64,000 bases of DNA, from positions 30,001-94,000 of the forward strand of contig JACVTC010000059.1 in the NCBI GenBank assembly GCA_016946835.1, in the 5' to 3' direction. Below are positions 28,440 to 40,280 of the stretch, one piece after another. This DNA comes from Neocallimastix lanati (nom. inval.) (taxonomy: Eukaryota; Neocallimastigomycota; Neocallimastigomycetes; Neocallimastigales; Neocallimastigaceae). Made by a program: the position numbers and the translations under genes. The notes beneath the pieces are model-generated. The model was not told the origin of the DNA, did not search any database, and saw only the letters and a list, made by a program, of their open reading frames with translations. Each line of letters opens with the position of its first letter. Positions within the stretch are counted from its first letter, which is position 1.

Positions 28440-28930
28440 TGAAATTTTACACCTATTTATAGTTTTTCAGGAAAATTAATTATTTTAAGTTATCAGTTGT
28501 TATTAGTAATTATTAGAAATAAAAGAAAATTAAAGAAAATTAAAGAAAACAAGTTTTCTTTCTAGAAAATGAATCTTAGATAAAAAATGATAAAAAATAT
28601 TAATAAAATAGATTTTTCTAGTTTTATCGGTTCAATTGTTTAACCGATAAACACTAGTAATTTCTTTAATATTCTAGTTATAATAAATAAAAAGTTATTA
28701 AAATTTGGAAAGAGTGGATGTCGAACCCTAAGGGTTCAGCCCGATGGTTATGGTAACTTACCATTGAACCATAGTTACTAATTTACTAGTTATGAGTTTC
28801 GTTACATGGTCCTCCTCTAGGATTCGGATACCAGACGAATCTCAAAGCTAGGCTAAACTATACTAAGAAAATTTTATTTAATTATTTTAATATATAAATT
28901 ATTTTAATAGTTATTTGGTGTAAAATTTCA
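28440..28930 (-). repeat. LTR of the gypsy fragment
   Basis: 491 bp bounded by a perfect 14-bp inverted pair, TGAAATTTTACACC and GGTGTAAAATTTCA, giving canonical TG...CA ends. It sits just downstream of the pol end, as a 3' LTR should. The adjacent 5-bp flanks do not match. Confidence 0.8.
28655..28860 (-). repeat. tRNA-like and hairpin-forming segment inside the gypsy LTR
   Basis: On the minus strand, TGGTTCAATGG resembles a Pol III A box and GGGTTCGACATCC a B box, about 30 nt apart. The A-box part also folds into a long hairpin (ATGGTTCAATGGTAA with TTACCATAACCAT). The acceptor stem does not pair, so it is not a functional tRNA gene. It may be an old SINE piece or LTR regulatory structure. 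Confidence 0.35.
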
Positions 28931-29112
28931 ATACATGATAAACATAAAAATACATTATTAATAATAAGGTTACATGAATTTAAATAATATTTATATTAAT
29001 AAGTAAAAATAATAAAGATTATTGATATTAATATTAAAAGAAATAAATTTGATATTAATAAATATAAATTTTTGTATAATTAATATTATAGATTCATTTT
29101 CTAAATATAAGT

Positions 29113-30006
29113 TTATTTGTTTGATTTATTAAATTTTTTGAGTATTTCTGGACAGTTGAGGTTTTCTTCCGGTTCCCAAGATGCTTCAGATAAAGGATAT
29201 CCTTTCCACTTAATAAGATATTGAATCTTTCCATAATGTTTTCTTTTATCAAGTATTTCTTCTACTTCATATTCTTCTTCATCATTAACTATAATTGGAG
29301 GTGGAGGTTCCTTTTTTCTTTTAAAATTGTCTTTGTAGTAGGGCTCAAGTTCTGATACATGGATAATTGGGTGTATTCTTATATTTTTTGGAAAATCAAT
29401 TTTGTATGTTACTGGAGAGACTTTTTCAATTATTTTATAAGGTCCTAACTTTCTTGGTTTTAATTTTTTATTTTTATTTCTTAATATGAGTGAACTGTTT
29501 ATCCAAACTTTGTCGTTTACTTTGAATTCAGGTGCTTTAATTCTGTGTTGGTTGGCGAATTTTTCTTGTTTATTTCTTGCTTGTTTTAAATTTTCTTTTA
29601 ATTGTTTGAAAAGTTCCGCTAAGTTTGTTGTAAATTCTTCAGCACGCGGAACATCAATAGAACTTGGCACAGCTGGTGAGAAGCGAGGGTTGTAACCATA
29701 ATTTGCGTAGAAAGGTGATTTATTTAATGATTCTTGAATAGAATTGTTGTAGCAGAATTCAGCAAGGAATAGATAATTATGCCAATTTGAACCTTTAAAA
29801 TTAGAGTAACATCTGAGAAATTGTTCTACCACGGAGTTCACCCTCTCCGTTAAACCGTTAGTTTGATGGTGAAAGGGAGAAGAAAGTTTCATTGAGATAT
29901 TGAGAGTTTTGCAAATAGAAGTCCAGAATTTAGAAGTGAATTGAGTACCTCTATCGGAAAGAATTTCATTTTTATTAGTTATTAACTGCAAAATAGTTAA
30001 TAACAA
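29113..30006 (-). CDS. gypsy (chromovirus) integrase C-terminal half with chromodomain
   Basis: About 297 codons. They carry the distal integrase core ([34 protein letters not shown]) and the GPY/F-type module ([18 protein letters not shown]). A terminal chromodomain follows ([38 protein letters not shown]). In chromoviruses the chromodomain directs integration towards particular chromatin. The upstream pol regions are missing. Confidence 0.92.
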   Translation of the reverse strand: MLLTILQLITNKNEILSDRGTQFTSKFWTSICKTLNISMKLSSPFHHQTNGLTERVNSVVEQFLRCYSNFKGSNWHNYLFLAEFCYNNSIQESLNKSPFYANYGYNPRFSPAVPSSIDVPRAEEFTTNLAELFKQLKENLKQARNKQEKFANQHRIKAPEFKVNDKVWINSSLILRNKNKKLKPRKLGPYKIIEKVSPVTYKIDFPKNIRIHPIIHVSELEPYYKDNFKRKKEPPPPIIVNDEEEYEVEEILDKRKHYGKIQYLIKWKGYPLSEASWEPEENLNCPEILKKFNKSNK

Positions 30007-30574
30007 CTACATTTTTTTTAATAGAATAATTTTACATGTATTTATATTTTTTCTTAATTATATTATAATATACTATTTCTATTTATTTAAACATATATTC
30101 AATATAAAATAAACAAAAACTAATCTAAAATTAAATAAAGTTATAAAAAACTAAAACTAATTCAATAAGCTTTTTATTCAATTTGTTTTGACTCAAATTG
30201 AATAAGTTCTTATTTATTATTTATTTATTATTCTTTTATTATTAATACTATTAATTATATATTACTATTTAATTTTTATGATTATTAAACTAAACTAAAA
30301 TTAAACTAAACTAAAATTAAACTAAACTAAAATTATTAAAATATTTTATTACTAAATTTTAGGTTATTTAAAAATTAATTTTATATTTTTAAATTTATAT
30401 ATTATATGAAATATTTATTATTAATTTTCATAAATCAATTAATTTCATAAATTAATATATTTTACATAATTTAATGCATTAGCATTATTTTGTAAACGTG
30501 AATTACATTAAATAATTTAATGTACAAAATAAATTAATTAATGTACTAAAGATATTGATCATATCTTTACACCT

Positions 30575-31797
30575 ATTATGCACATAATTAGCTGTCTTTA
30601 AAGCATCTTCCCAAAATCTTCTTCATAATTGACTATCTATTAACATTGCGGTAGCAATTTGGATAAGTACTCCGTTTAGTCTTTCTGCTCTACCGTTTTG
30701 TTGAGGATTTCCTGGTACAGTGAATTGTTGCGTGATTCTGTATTTGTTGCATATTTCTTTAAAATTATTTGAAGTGAATTCTGTTCCATTATCACTTCTT
30801 AAATATATTATATTTGAATTTGTTTTATTTTTAATTTTGATATACCATGTTTCAAATACTTGGTATACTTCCGACTTCTTCTTTACTGTAAGGACCCAAC
30901 CATATCTACTATAATCATCTAAAATAGTCACGAAATAGCAGTTGCCATAAATTGATGGTGGTGCCGGTCCAACAAGATCTATATGCACTAATTCAAGAAT
31001 TTTTCTCGAATTATTCTGTGCTTTACCATATGGTTCATTCTTCATTTTTGCTTGTATATAGATCTCACATTTATCTATTTTGTTTCCATAGGTCAGGTGC
31101 CCAATTCTTCGATGCCATAGAATATCATTTCCTTTAGTGTTGACGTTATTGCATAGTATATTATTACTTTTAATACATACTTCAAAAACATCATTATCAC
31201 TAGCTTTAATTTTTGAAATTGTATTAAAATACTTATCTAGGATATACGCATATACGTCATCGTATTCCTTTATAAAAACTATTACATATTCATCCCTTGC
31301 TAGTTTACTAATCGAAATTAAATTTCTTTTAATATCCGGAACATATAATACTTCCTTTAGCTTTAATAATTCTTTGTTCATATTTCCTTGTATCTCTCCA
31401 ATGTGTGTTGAGTTGGTTGTATTCCCATTTGCATAATTTATTTCTTCCACGTGTTCTTCTTCATTCATTAGTATATTTTTGTTTTGAGTCATATGATTAG
31501 ATGCACCTGAATCTAGAGTCCACCAACTACATTCTACATGATTTTTAGTTACGTTATTATTAAATACATTATTGCATTGTTTTGTATTGCCACTACATGG
31601 ATTTTCAAAAGAAGTGTTATAATCCAGAACAAATAAATCATTAAGATTTAATTTATCATTGTCTGTTTCTGTTATTGTCATATTGGCCTGTTTTTTGTTT
31701 ACCTTGCCTCCCTTGTTTCTTGGCGAATTCTTGTGACATCTTCCTTTTAATCTTGCAATCTCTTTCAAAATGACCAAATCTGTGGCAAAAGAAACAT
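30575..31797 (-). CDS. copia zinc knuckle, protease and integrase core region
   Basis: In order: a CCHC-knuckle-like start (near 31790-31740), aspartic protease (WTLDSGASNHMTQN), gag-pre-integrase zinc module (ILWHRRIGHL), then integrase core (LVHIDLVGPAPPSIYGN, TILDDYSRYGWV, RSDNGTEFTSNNFKEICNKY, GNPQQNGRAERLNG). Homology reaches the edge of the nested gypsy block. Confidence 0.9.
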
Positions 31798-32690
31798 TAA
31801 ATATTAGAATTAGTTTTTCTACCTTCTCCATTACTTTTTTCATAATTTCTTTTTGGATATCTTCTAAAGTCTTGATTTACTCCTTTTCCTTTTCCTTGGC
31901 TTTGGGTCGTAGTGCTGAATACATATTGTATTCCTATCATCTTTCCTTTTTTCCTTTCTTCGACTTTCTTGAGTCGTTCTACTAGCCCTAATGTATATTC
32001 TTTACAGCTTTTCCAGTCTTTTTGATCAAAAATATTTACGCTTTGATATTCTTCTGGTAAAGAGTTAAATAATAGTAATTTCTTTTCCTCATCTGTAACT
32101 ACAACATTCATATATTCTATCATATTAATATTCTTACTTAATTTTGTTAAAAATCTTGAAAAGCTTGTTTTGGGGTTGTATCTTAAAGCATTAGTTTCAT
32201 CGATTAATTGATTTCTCCTTGTCACATCATCTCCAATATGAATTTGTTGTAACGTTTGCCAAATTTGATAACCAGTAAGAGATGGATCTTGAATATCTTG
32301 TTGTGTTTTTGGTCCCAACGTGCTTCTTATTAAACTTTTTAAACTGGCATCTGTTTTTAAATCCTCTTTTGTCACTGATTCTCCATATTTCATTTTGTAC
32401 TCATATGGAGCAATTAAATCATTTATACTTTCTGTTCCACTAACTATGGGAACTTTTGGAGTATGATCTATATCGACCCATTCTTCGAGATCATAGTATT
32501 GTAAGATACCTCTCATGAATAGTTGCCAGGTTATGATGTTATTACTGTCTAATTCATATATAACTTTTCCTATTAGGACAGAGGGATCAAATCTTTTGAT
32601 TTAAGGAATATTATTATCCATAGTAGTAATGGTACTAGAAGTAGCATTTTCTGTTGATCGTTTTAAAGTATTTTTACTCATTTTGAATTT
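31797..32690 (-). CDS. copia gag region
   Basis: Copia-type capsid precursor region. The segment read best (from about 32516 down) shows the usual helical gag signature: IWQTLQQIHIGDDVTRRNQL, RYNPKTSFSRFLTKLSKNIN, LLFNSLPEEYQSV. It precedes the zinc-knuckle/protease region as expected. Confidence 0.85.
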
Positions 32691-32770
32691 TAAATATTTT
32701 AATTTTTTTTTTTTATTTACTTATTTAAAAATTGAAATTGAATGATTTTTCAACGAAGTAAAATTATAAT

Positions 32771-32791
32771 GAGTCAATGAGATTCTTAATC
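32771..32791 (-). promoter_or_regulatory. Primer-binding site of the copia element (half-tRNA-Lys type)
   Basis: Directly downstream of the 5' LTR on the element strand (GATTAAGAATCTCATTGACT). Its complement, GTCAATGAGATTCTTAATC, matches the D-stem to anticodon-loop part of a tRNA-Lys(CUU) rather than a tRNA 3' end. Drosophila copia is known to prime from an internally cleaved tRNA half in the same way. Confidence 0.6.
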
Positions 32792-32973
32792 TGTTAAAAT
32801 TTAATTTATTAATATATAAAAATAAAGAAAACAAACACTCGAACGTACAAAACTCAATTAAACAATTGGGTTTATGAAATAATAATTTTATTAATAAATA
32901 TTAAAATAATATATCTACATTAAACAATGTAAATTTTTATAAAACTTCAAAAATCAATAAATCAAGAAAAGAA

Positions 32974-33005
<32 letters not shown>

Positions 33006-33113
33006 CGGTTTAAAATAAAATATTAATAATTACTAAATAAATACATTTTACATTGATATTTGTACTACATATTATTTATTTATTTTTTAATATTAAATGT
33101 ATTTATTATTTCA
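32792..33113 (-). repeat. 5' LTR of the copia element
   Basis: 322 bp; same as 24496-24803 apart from one base and a longer A/T run. Confidence 0.93.
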
Positions 33114-33599
33114 CATATTATTCACAATTTGTTTCATTTTCATTGATATAATTGATATACTTAAGTATATTAATTAAGAAAAGATTATTTCAATATTATT
33201 TTACCGTAATATAATAATAAAATAAAATAAAATAATAATAATAATAAAAAAAAAAAAAAAAAAAAAAAAAAGATTTTCTACAAAATGGCATGTCTTGATA
33301 ATTGTGTAACAATTGCTTTATTTTTTTAAGTATTAATAAATAATTAAGCTAATAATTATATTACAATTATATACTCTAAAAATAATAAAATTATATGTGT
33401 CATAAATTTATTAATATTTTTTTTTTTTTTATTACTTTTAAAGAAGCTGTTTGTATATTTTTCAAACTAACAAAAATTTTTTATAAAAAAAAAAAACAAA
33501 TAAAGATAAAAAAGAAATTAAAAAGATTTTTTAAAAAAAAATAAATAACATTTTTTTTTATTTAAAAAAATAAAAAATAAAAAAAAAAAAAAAAAAAAA
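33114..33599. other. Intergenic, A+T-rich
   Basis: Nothing recognised apart from poly-A/T runs (about 33245-33271 and 33580-33599). Confidence 0.5.
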
Positions 33600-33823
33600 G
33601 AATTTTAAAATTATTAGTTCCATTATTCTTTTACTTTGTTTAGGTTTAAAGATCTTTGTTGGTCCAGTTATTACAGAAGCTTTTGATAATAGAACTTCTT
33701 CTCTTAAAGAAGTTGATTTATATGATGATGTTGTTATAGTTACTGAAATATTTTCTGAGAATGAAATTATTTCATCAACTAACATCATAGATAATATTGA
33801 AAAAGAATATTCAATATTATGAC

Positions 33824-33858
<35 letters not shown>

Positions 33859-35064
33859 TTTAAAAAATTAAAAAATAATTTGAACATTTGCATGAAAAAG
33901 GTAAAAAGTAAGATATCTCCAAATGAACATTTAACTAATTTTGTTAATAATTTGAATATTACTAAAAAGCAAAGAAAACTTTAAAGATCCAGAAGTATTA
34001 ACTTATTATTTGTTAAACTTCAAACTAAGTTTATTGATATATTTGTCAAAGCTAATACAGAAAGAAAAACTAGTATTAATAGATCGTTCAATTACTGATA
34101 TATTTCAAGGAATTCTATAACAATTTATTAGTATAAATAATAGTTAACTTGTTTGAATTATTAATATTCGGTAAATAAGGAGTATTTTATTAAAAATATT
34201 ATAAAGAATAATATTAAGGATATTATAATTAATATTCTTGGAAATAAAACTAATATTAAGTTAATTGTTAAAAGAATTTATGAAAACTAATAAAAAATAA
34301 CTTATATTATATCAAAGATAATTTGACGTATAAAATCATGACAAATGAAAACTGAAAATTTTGAAGCTCTAAAGATGATTGAATTAAATTAAAAAAATTT
34401 ATTTATTAATTGGGATAATTATAGAAAAAAAAATATCTGAATACTATAATTTGAGTGAATTAAGTAAATGATGATATAATTTATAATCCATACCAAAGTT
34501 TATATGAGAAATACAATAAAATAATTAATGAAATGACAAGTATTTTTATTGGACTGTCATCAATATAAATTCATTTAATGATTATGTTTCAGAAGATATT
34601 CTTATGATAAAAAAATATATATATAACAAAAAGATAAATAAAATCCAATCAACTTTTTATTCAGATGAAACGAATGAATCAAGTTCTCTTGAAGCTGACT
34701 TTAATAATATTAGTCTTAACGACTATCCTGCTATTTCATATTTAATAAATAAAAAATATTAAAGGTTTTTATAAAAGAGATAAAATCAGAACTGAAGAAA
34801 ATGATACATATTCTATCTGTTTTTCATTTATGGAGAGGGTTGTACTTTTGGCTATACCTAAATATTATATTCAAAAAAACTTTAGTGATAATTTTAAAGA
34901 TGAAATAAATAAAGAAAAAAGTTTAATAATATTAAGGAAGTTATGACTAATAGAATTCCTAAAAATAGAATAGCTTCTGATGAAACTAGAAACTACGTTA
35001 ATGAAAAAGATTCCAAGATGCAAGATAAAACTGCTTATCCTGATGATATCATAATCCCAGAATA
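33600..35064 (+). pseudogene. Decayed coding remnant of unknown family
   Basis: Several stretches on the plus strand read like protein with normal, non-repetitive composition. Examples are VGPVITEAFDNRTSSLKEVD followed by LYDDVVIVTEIFSENEII (about 33650-33780), SPNEHLTNFVNNLNITKKQR (about 33920-33980), and ICFSFMERVVLLAIPKYYIQ (about 34815-34880). They fall in different frames and are separated by poly-A runs, so the gene is dead. The fragments are G+C-richer than the flanks. I do not recognise the family; it could be a host gene or the interior of another mobile element. Confidence 0.5.
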
Positions 35065-35590
35065 AAAAAAAAAAAAAAAAAAAGCTTGTAGAAATTGGTA
35101 GCATATTTGAATTAATTGCTAAAACCAATTCTTTAAAATTTGAAAAAAAAAAATTTTATTAATGTTGATAAATGATTAATAAGTCCAAATACTACTAATA
35201 CTTACAATAATGGTGAGAGTAATGTTATTTTATAATCAAAGAGTGTAAATAAGTATAAAAATTTTTTTTTATCATGACAAAAATCAATAATATTAATATC
35301 ATACATTAAAATTTATAGAAAACCTTTACTATGACAAATGAAAAACTTCTCAAACAATACTAAATAAATATATAAATGAAAAAAAGGTTCTTATAAAAAA
35401 AAAAAAATAATAATAATAAAATAATTTGTATAAAATTATACAGCTAAACAAGTTTTAATAAATTTATTTTTTCTATATAAATATATATAAATGTATAATT
35501 ATTTTTATTTTATTGTATTTATTAATTAAAAAATTATACAATTATTATTATTATTACTATTAATATTGAATTTTTATTATGTATATATAT

Positions 35591-35661
35591 AAAAACTTCT
35601 TGATTCTTTTTATTATTTTAATATTAATTACAATAATAAAAAGAAACAAGAAGTTTTTATT
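35591..35661. repeat. Inverted repeat (hairpin)
   Basis: AAAAACTTCTTGATTCTTTT pairs with AAAAGAAACAAGAAGTTTTT across a short A+T-rich loop, with a short mismatch. It opens and closes with the AAAAACTTCTT word also present in the 24233-24272 palindrome. Confidence 0.85.
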
Positions 35662-35736
35662 TTTAGTATAAATTTAAATATAGAAACGAATCAAAAAATA
35701 AAAATTTTAGTATAATTTTAAATATAATAATAATAA

Positions 35737-36108
35737 TAATAAAACTTTCATTGTTATTATTATTAATTCATTTTTATAATATTTCCAATTTTATATGTTA
35801 AATAGAAAATATAAATTTAAGGGAATAAAAAACATTTTTATTTATGCTTCTTTAAGAGGATTAATAATATAATAATAATATTAATACATGACTATTTAAT
35901 TTAATAATTTAAGATATTAATAATAAAACTTTCATTGTTACTATTATTAATTCATTTTTATATTATTTCCAATATTATATGTTAAATAAAAAATATAAAT
36001 TTAAGGGAATAAAAAACATTTTTATTTATGCTTCTTTAAGAGGACTAATAATAATATAATAATGTTAATACATGACTATTTAATTTAATTAATAATTTAA
36101 GATATTAG
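35737..36108. repeat. Tandem duplication, about 187-bp unit
   Basis: Two adjacent copies start AATAAAACTTTCATTGTTA and share TTTATGCTTCTTTAAGAGGA and TACATGACTATTTAATTTAA. About 95% identical by eye. No coding potential. Confidence 0.88.
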
Positions 36109-37790
36109 AAATAATCAATTTACGTTTGATATTACATAATTATTAAAGAATTTCCAAGAAATTAAAGTAAACTAATAGCTCTAAAAAAAAAAAGTTAATG
36201 ATTAAAGAAATAAGAATATTAAATTTTAAAATTTTAAATTGTTTTGTTATTTGTTTTAATTAGTTTTAAATAAAAACATAATTCATATATTATTAAAAAC
36301 TTTGACAACTTATCCAAAAAATCTATCTAATTACTTATTTACATATAATTTAATTATAATTTTTAATCGTTGGTTTTATTTAAAATTTCATTCATATATA
36401 TATATATATATATATGAAATTATCATTATTTTATAATATATATTAATAAATAAATACATAAAATTTAATGATATAAATAAATAAATAAATAAATAAATAA
36501 ATATAATATTTTTTTCGATGTATATAATAAATAAATAAACTAATAATTATAATTTTAATAATTATTAAAGTAATCTCTAAAAATCAATTATTTGATTGAA
36601 TAAAAAAAAATATAAATTAGATTTATAATTAACGATTAAAATTATCATAATTATAAAAAAAATAAATAAAAAAACTATAAAATAATATATATAATATATC
36701 AGAGATAAAAAAAAAAAAAAAAGAAAGAAATAAACTATAAAATAATATATCATAGATAAAATAAAAAAAAAAAAACAAAGATTAACCATACAAAATACAG
36801 ATAAAACTTCAGCAAAATAATATATATATATTTTAATAATTATTATTTATTCATAATAATTATACAAAAAAAAAAAAAAAAAAACAAATTTTACAAATAT
36901 ATATTAAATATATAATTATAAAATTGGTTTTTTATCATTTGACTAGTATTTATCAAATATCAAATTTTCAGTATTAATAGGCTATATAATTTATTAATTA
37001 ATAAATTAAGATAATTAATTAGTTTTTTTTTTTTTTTTTTTAATAATAATTATTTATTATTTATATAAATTAATTATTTTTTACTATTTCATATAATTTT
37101 ATATAGTTTAAAATTCAGGTAATCATTTATATGTATATTTTTTTTTTTATTTTTATTTTAATTTTATGTATTAATTTATATTTTGTGATATATTACAGTA
37201 ATAAAATATATTATTTTATATAATATTTAAAATATTTATTTAAAGTAATTAATATTTTCAATATAATAAAATATATTCTAATATATAATAAGACTATTTA
37301 TTAAATGATATTTTTATAAGAACTCCAATCTTAATTGAAGAAAATCTTAAAATAAGTAAATTTAATTATGAAATATAATAAAAATATATTAATTAAATTA
37401 AGCATTTAAAATTTATATATTATTACATTATACTAAAATATATTAAAAATCATTAAAATATATATTAATAAATAAATTTAAAATATTAATTTATTATTAA
37501 ATTTTTTTTGATAAAAACTTTTATAATAAAATAAAATAAAAAAGAAAAAAAGAAAAAAAGATCGAGAAAAAAATATTATAAAAATATTTATAATGAGCAA
37601 ATAAAATAATATATAATATATGAAATATTTAAAAAAATATATATATAAATATAATTAATTAATGATAATTATAATTTTTTAATATTAAATTTTAATAAAA
37701 ATATATATAATTATATTTATATTTATAATTTTAATTTTATTTCTTGTCAATACTTATTTTATTCCTTTGATATTTTAAAATTTCCTGAAG

Positions 37791-37800
37791 TATATATAAA
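37791..37800 (+). promoter_or_regulatory. Possible TATA box of the CotH gene
   Basis: TATATATAAA followed by AGGAACAAAAG, about 235 bp before the ATG. It sits ahead of a pyrimidine-rich, relatively G+C-richer leader. In such A+T-rich DNA the match alone is weak evidence. Confidence 0.3.
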
Positions 37801-38035
37801 AGGAACAAAAGTAATAAATCAATAATTTTTACTTTTTCCTAAAAAAAAATAAAAAAAAATTTACAGAAAGTATTTAAAATATTAATTTAATATTATTTAT
37901 TTTTTTTTGTCTAAAATATTAGTTTAATATTATTTATTTTTTTTTGTCAAGACTCATATTTAATTTAGAAAATAGAAATAGAAAAAGGAAATTTTAATAG
38001 AAATAGTTATATACCAATATAAAAATAATTTAAAA

Positions 38036-38300
38036 ATGAGTTTTAAATTGAAGATATTCCTTTTAGGAATAATATCAATAGTATATGCTGCAAATTTTGC
38101 AGTAGTTTCCTTTGATGGAGCTTGTGAATTAAATGTTGGTGGTACCTCTTATCCAATGAAGCAAGAAGATCCAGCTGTTCCTCTATACAAAGCAACAGCT
38201 GATGTTGCAAAAGATACATCGTAAGTTCAATTTAAATTTTAACGAAGTTTTTCATAATGAAAGAAATTTTTTATTACATTTCAATATAACTTTTAAACTC

Positions 38301-38333
<33 letters not shown>

Positions 38334-40280
38334 ACGAGTAAAAATATTCAAATATTTTTTAAAAAAAAAAAAAAAAAAAAACGAGTAAAAATATTCAAAT
38401 ATTTTTTTAAAAAAAAAAAAAAAAAAAAAAGAGTAAAAATATTCAAATATTTTTGTAAGTAATTTAATTAATGCATAATATTTTTCCTCCTTTATATATA
38501 TATAATTATATTAGCTATAAATATGTTTGTGGAGGAAAGGAAGATGTTGATCGTAAACTTACAGGTGATAATACTCATAATGAATTAGTAGGTCGTTCAT
38601 TAACTATGTATGATATGCCAGAATTTGGATATCCTAATGCTGAACCATGGACTAGATCTATTGGCAGAACTGAACTTTTTGATCCTAAATATGTTCCAAT
38701 TATTATCATTGATTCTGATAAACAATTTTTCACTGGTAGAAATAGTGGTGTTTCTGCTTTTAATAAGATTACTTTTATTTTACAAGATAGCGTTTTAACT
38801 TTTGATGTAAATATTCACATTAAAATACAAATTATATACAATTACTCAGAATCATTATATATATATATATATATTAATATTATATTTTGGACTTTTAAAT
38901 AATTAAAAATCATTATATAAATTTATTAATATAATATTTTTTACTTTAAAATATATATATATGCAAATATTTTAGAATATTCCTGTTGGGGGTAAGAATT
39001 ATGATGAAAATAAGTTCCAATTCAAAATTACTTTACCAGGAGAAGGTATCTTTCACAGAACTTCATTAAAATTTAGACCAAGTTCATACGATCCAGTTTT
39101 CTTCCGTCAAATTTTATTCGGTGATATTGCTCATGCTATTGGTAATCCAGCTCACGAGTCTGTTGCTGTACGTGTTTACTTAAGTGATGGTACAGGTATT
39201 GGTCTTTATGTGTTACAAGAAGATTGTACTTCTGAAAGTTTCATTAAAACTGCCTTCTTTGGTGATGAAAAAACTCAAAGTATCAAGGAATACACTCCAA
39301 ATGTTATCTATGATTGTGCTACTGGTGCAGATTTTACTGCAAAGGATGGTAAATTCTTAGGTGCTTTTAAAAATAATACAGAGGATTTAAAGATTGAATT
39401 ATTAGCTATGACTGAAAAGTTGGAAAGTTTAGATATTACTAATGTCGAGGCCGTTAAAGATTTTGATGATAATGACTTAGATTTAGATACCTTATTCAGA
39501 GCTCTTGCTCTTGAATACCTTGGTGGTCATTGGGATTCCTATTGGTTCTTGAGTACTAACTTTGTTACCTATCATCCAAACGATGATGATGGTAAATATA
39601 AATTCTATTTCATTGATCAAGATTTTGATCAAACTTGGGGTGTTGGTATGTATCCTGGTTTAGATCCACAAAACTATCCAACAAAACCATACACATCCTA
39701 CCTCAATATTAATTGGAAACAATTAAATCAAAATGAATTTGATACGGAGACTCGTGTTATTGTTGATAAATTAATTGGTTGTGGAGGTGTTGCTGAAACC
39801 TGTACTACAAAGCAATTATTTGAAGATCATTTAAAATCTATTGTTCAACATATTTTCAACCCAGTTGCTATGAAAAGAAAGACAGATGGTTACAAAGACC
39901 GTTTAACTGAAGAAATGCAATGGGATTTAAGTTTAACACGTTTATACATTGCATTAAATTCACAATATCAATTTACTATGGATGATTTTATCAATAATAT
40001 TAATACTGGTCAATATTTAGGAAGTAAGTTTTTCTGGGGTATTTTAGATTGGACTGAAACCATTTGTAACACTGTTTGTACACAATTTGGTATTACTTAT
40101 GATAAAACAGCTTATACACCTGAAACGGCTGCTGCTGTTAAAGAAGAGACCAAACCTATTGATCCAGGAACCACTTATGATCCAGAAGCTAATCTTAACA
40201 GTGGTTCAGTTATGCCAATTGCAAATGCAGCTTTAACAATAATAGCTATTATTATCAGTCTTTCAGTAATTTTTAATTAA
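38036..40280 (+). CDS. CotH-like secreted protein, probably surface anchored
   Basis: Spore-coat CotH (protein-kinase-like) family member. Exons: 38036-38220, 38515-38806, 38976-40280; GT-AG introns, 1782 nt, 593 aa. Residues 1-18 form a signal peptide (MSFKLKIFLLGIISIVYA). The CotH core includes TSLKFRPSSYDPVFFRQILF, an EYLGGHWDSYW motif (about 339-349) and a metal/ATP-site-like FIDQDFDQTWG (about 371-381). Family members in bacteria and Mucorales are atypical kinases or surface proteins; anaerobic fungi carry many, some with dockerins. No dockerin is present here. The C-terminus is a Pro/Thr-containing segment followed by a hydrophobic tail (about 575-593) with no basic residues after it, typical of GPI-anchor signals. 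This suggests a cell-surface protein; the substrate is unknown. Confidence 0.92.
38295..38455. repeat. Minisatellite in intron 1 of the CotH gene
   Basis: Three copies of an oligo-A block followed by GAGTAAAAATATTCAAATAT, about 50-55 bp each. They make up most of the intron and differ mainly in A-run length. Confidence 0.88.

Larger units (their letters stand above)
28300..30570 (-). mobile_element. Ty3/gypsy chromovirus fragment nested in the copia element
   Basis: The block separates the two halves of the copia integrase region. It contains one LTR (28440-28930) and the end of a gypsy pol with chromodomain (29113-30006), in the same orientation as the copia element. The second LTR and the rest of gag-pol are not visible, so it is a broken remnant. 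Both edges are approximate. Because it interrupts copia, it arrived later than the copia insertion or came with a rearrangement. Confidence 0.75.
24496..33113 (-). mobile_element. Ty1/copia LTR retrotransposon, interrupted by a gypsy insertion
   Basis: The element reads right to left: 5' LTR (33113-32792), primer-binding site, gag region, zinc-knuckle/protease/integrase region, then a foreign block (about 28300-30570), integrase C-terminal part and linker, reverse transcriptase-RNase H, polypurine tract, 3' LTR (24803-24496). The order protease-integrase-RT-RNase H is diagnostic for Ty1/copia. The LTRs differ by one base plus a T-run length, so the element is young. It is broken: besides the large insertion there appear to be a few smaller lesions. 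No target duplication is seen at its outer ends. Confidence 0.92.
35065..38035. other. Intergenic upstream of the CotH gene
   Basis: About 3 kb without a gene. It contains a stem-loop (35591-35661), a tandem duplication (35737-36108), (TA)n and (AATA)n tracts (for example 36475-36500), and a short duplicated block just before the CotH leader (about 37871-37948). Confidence 0.6.
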
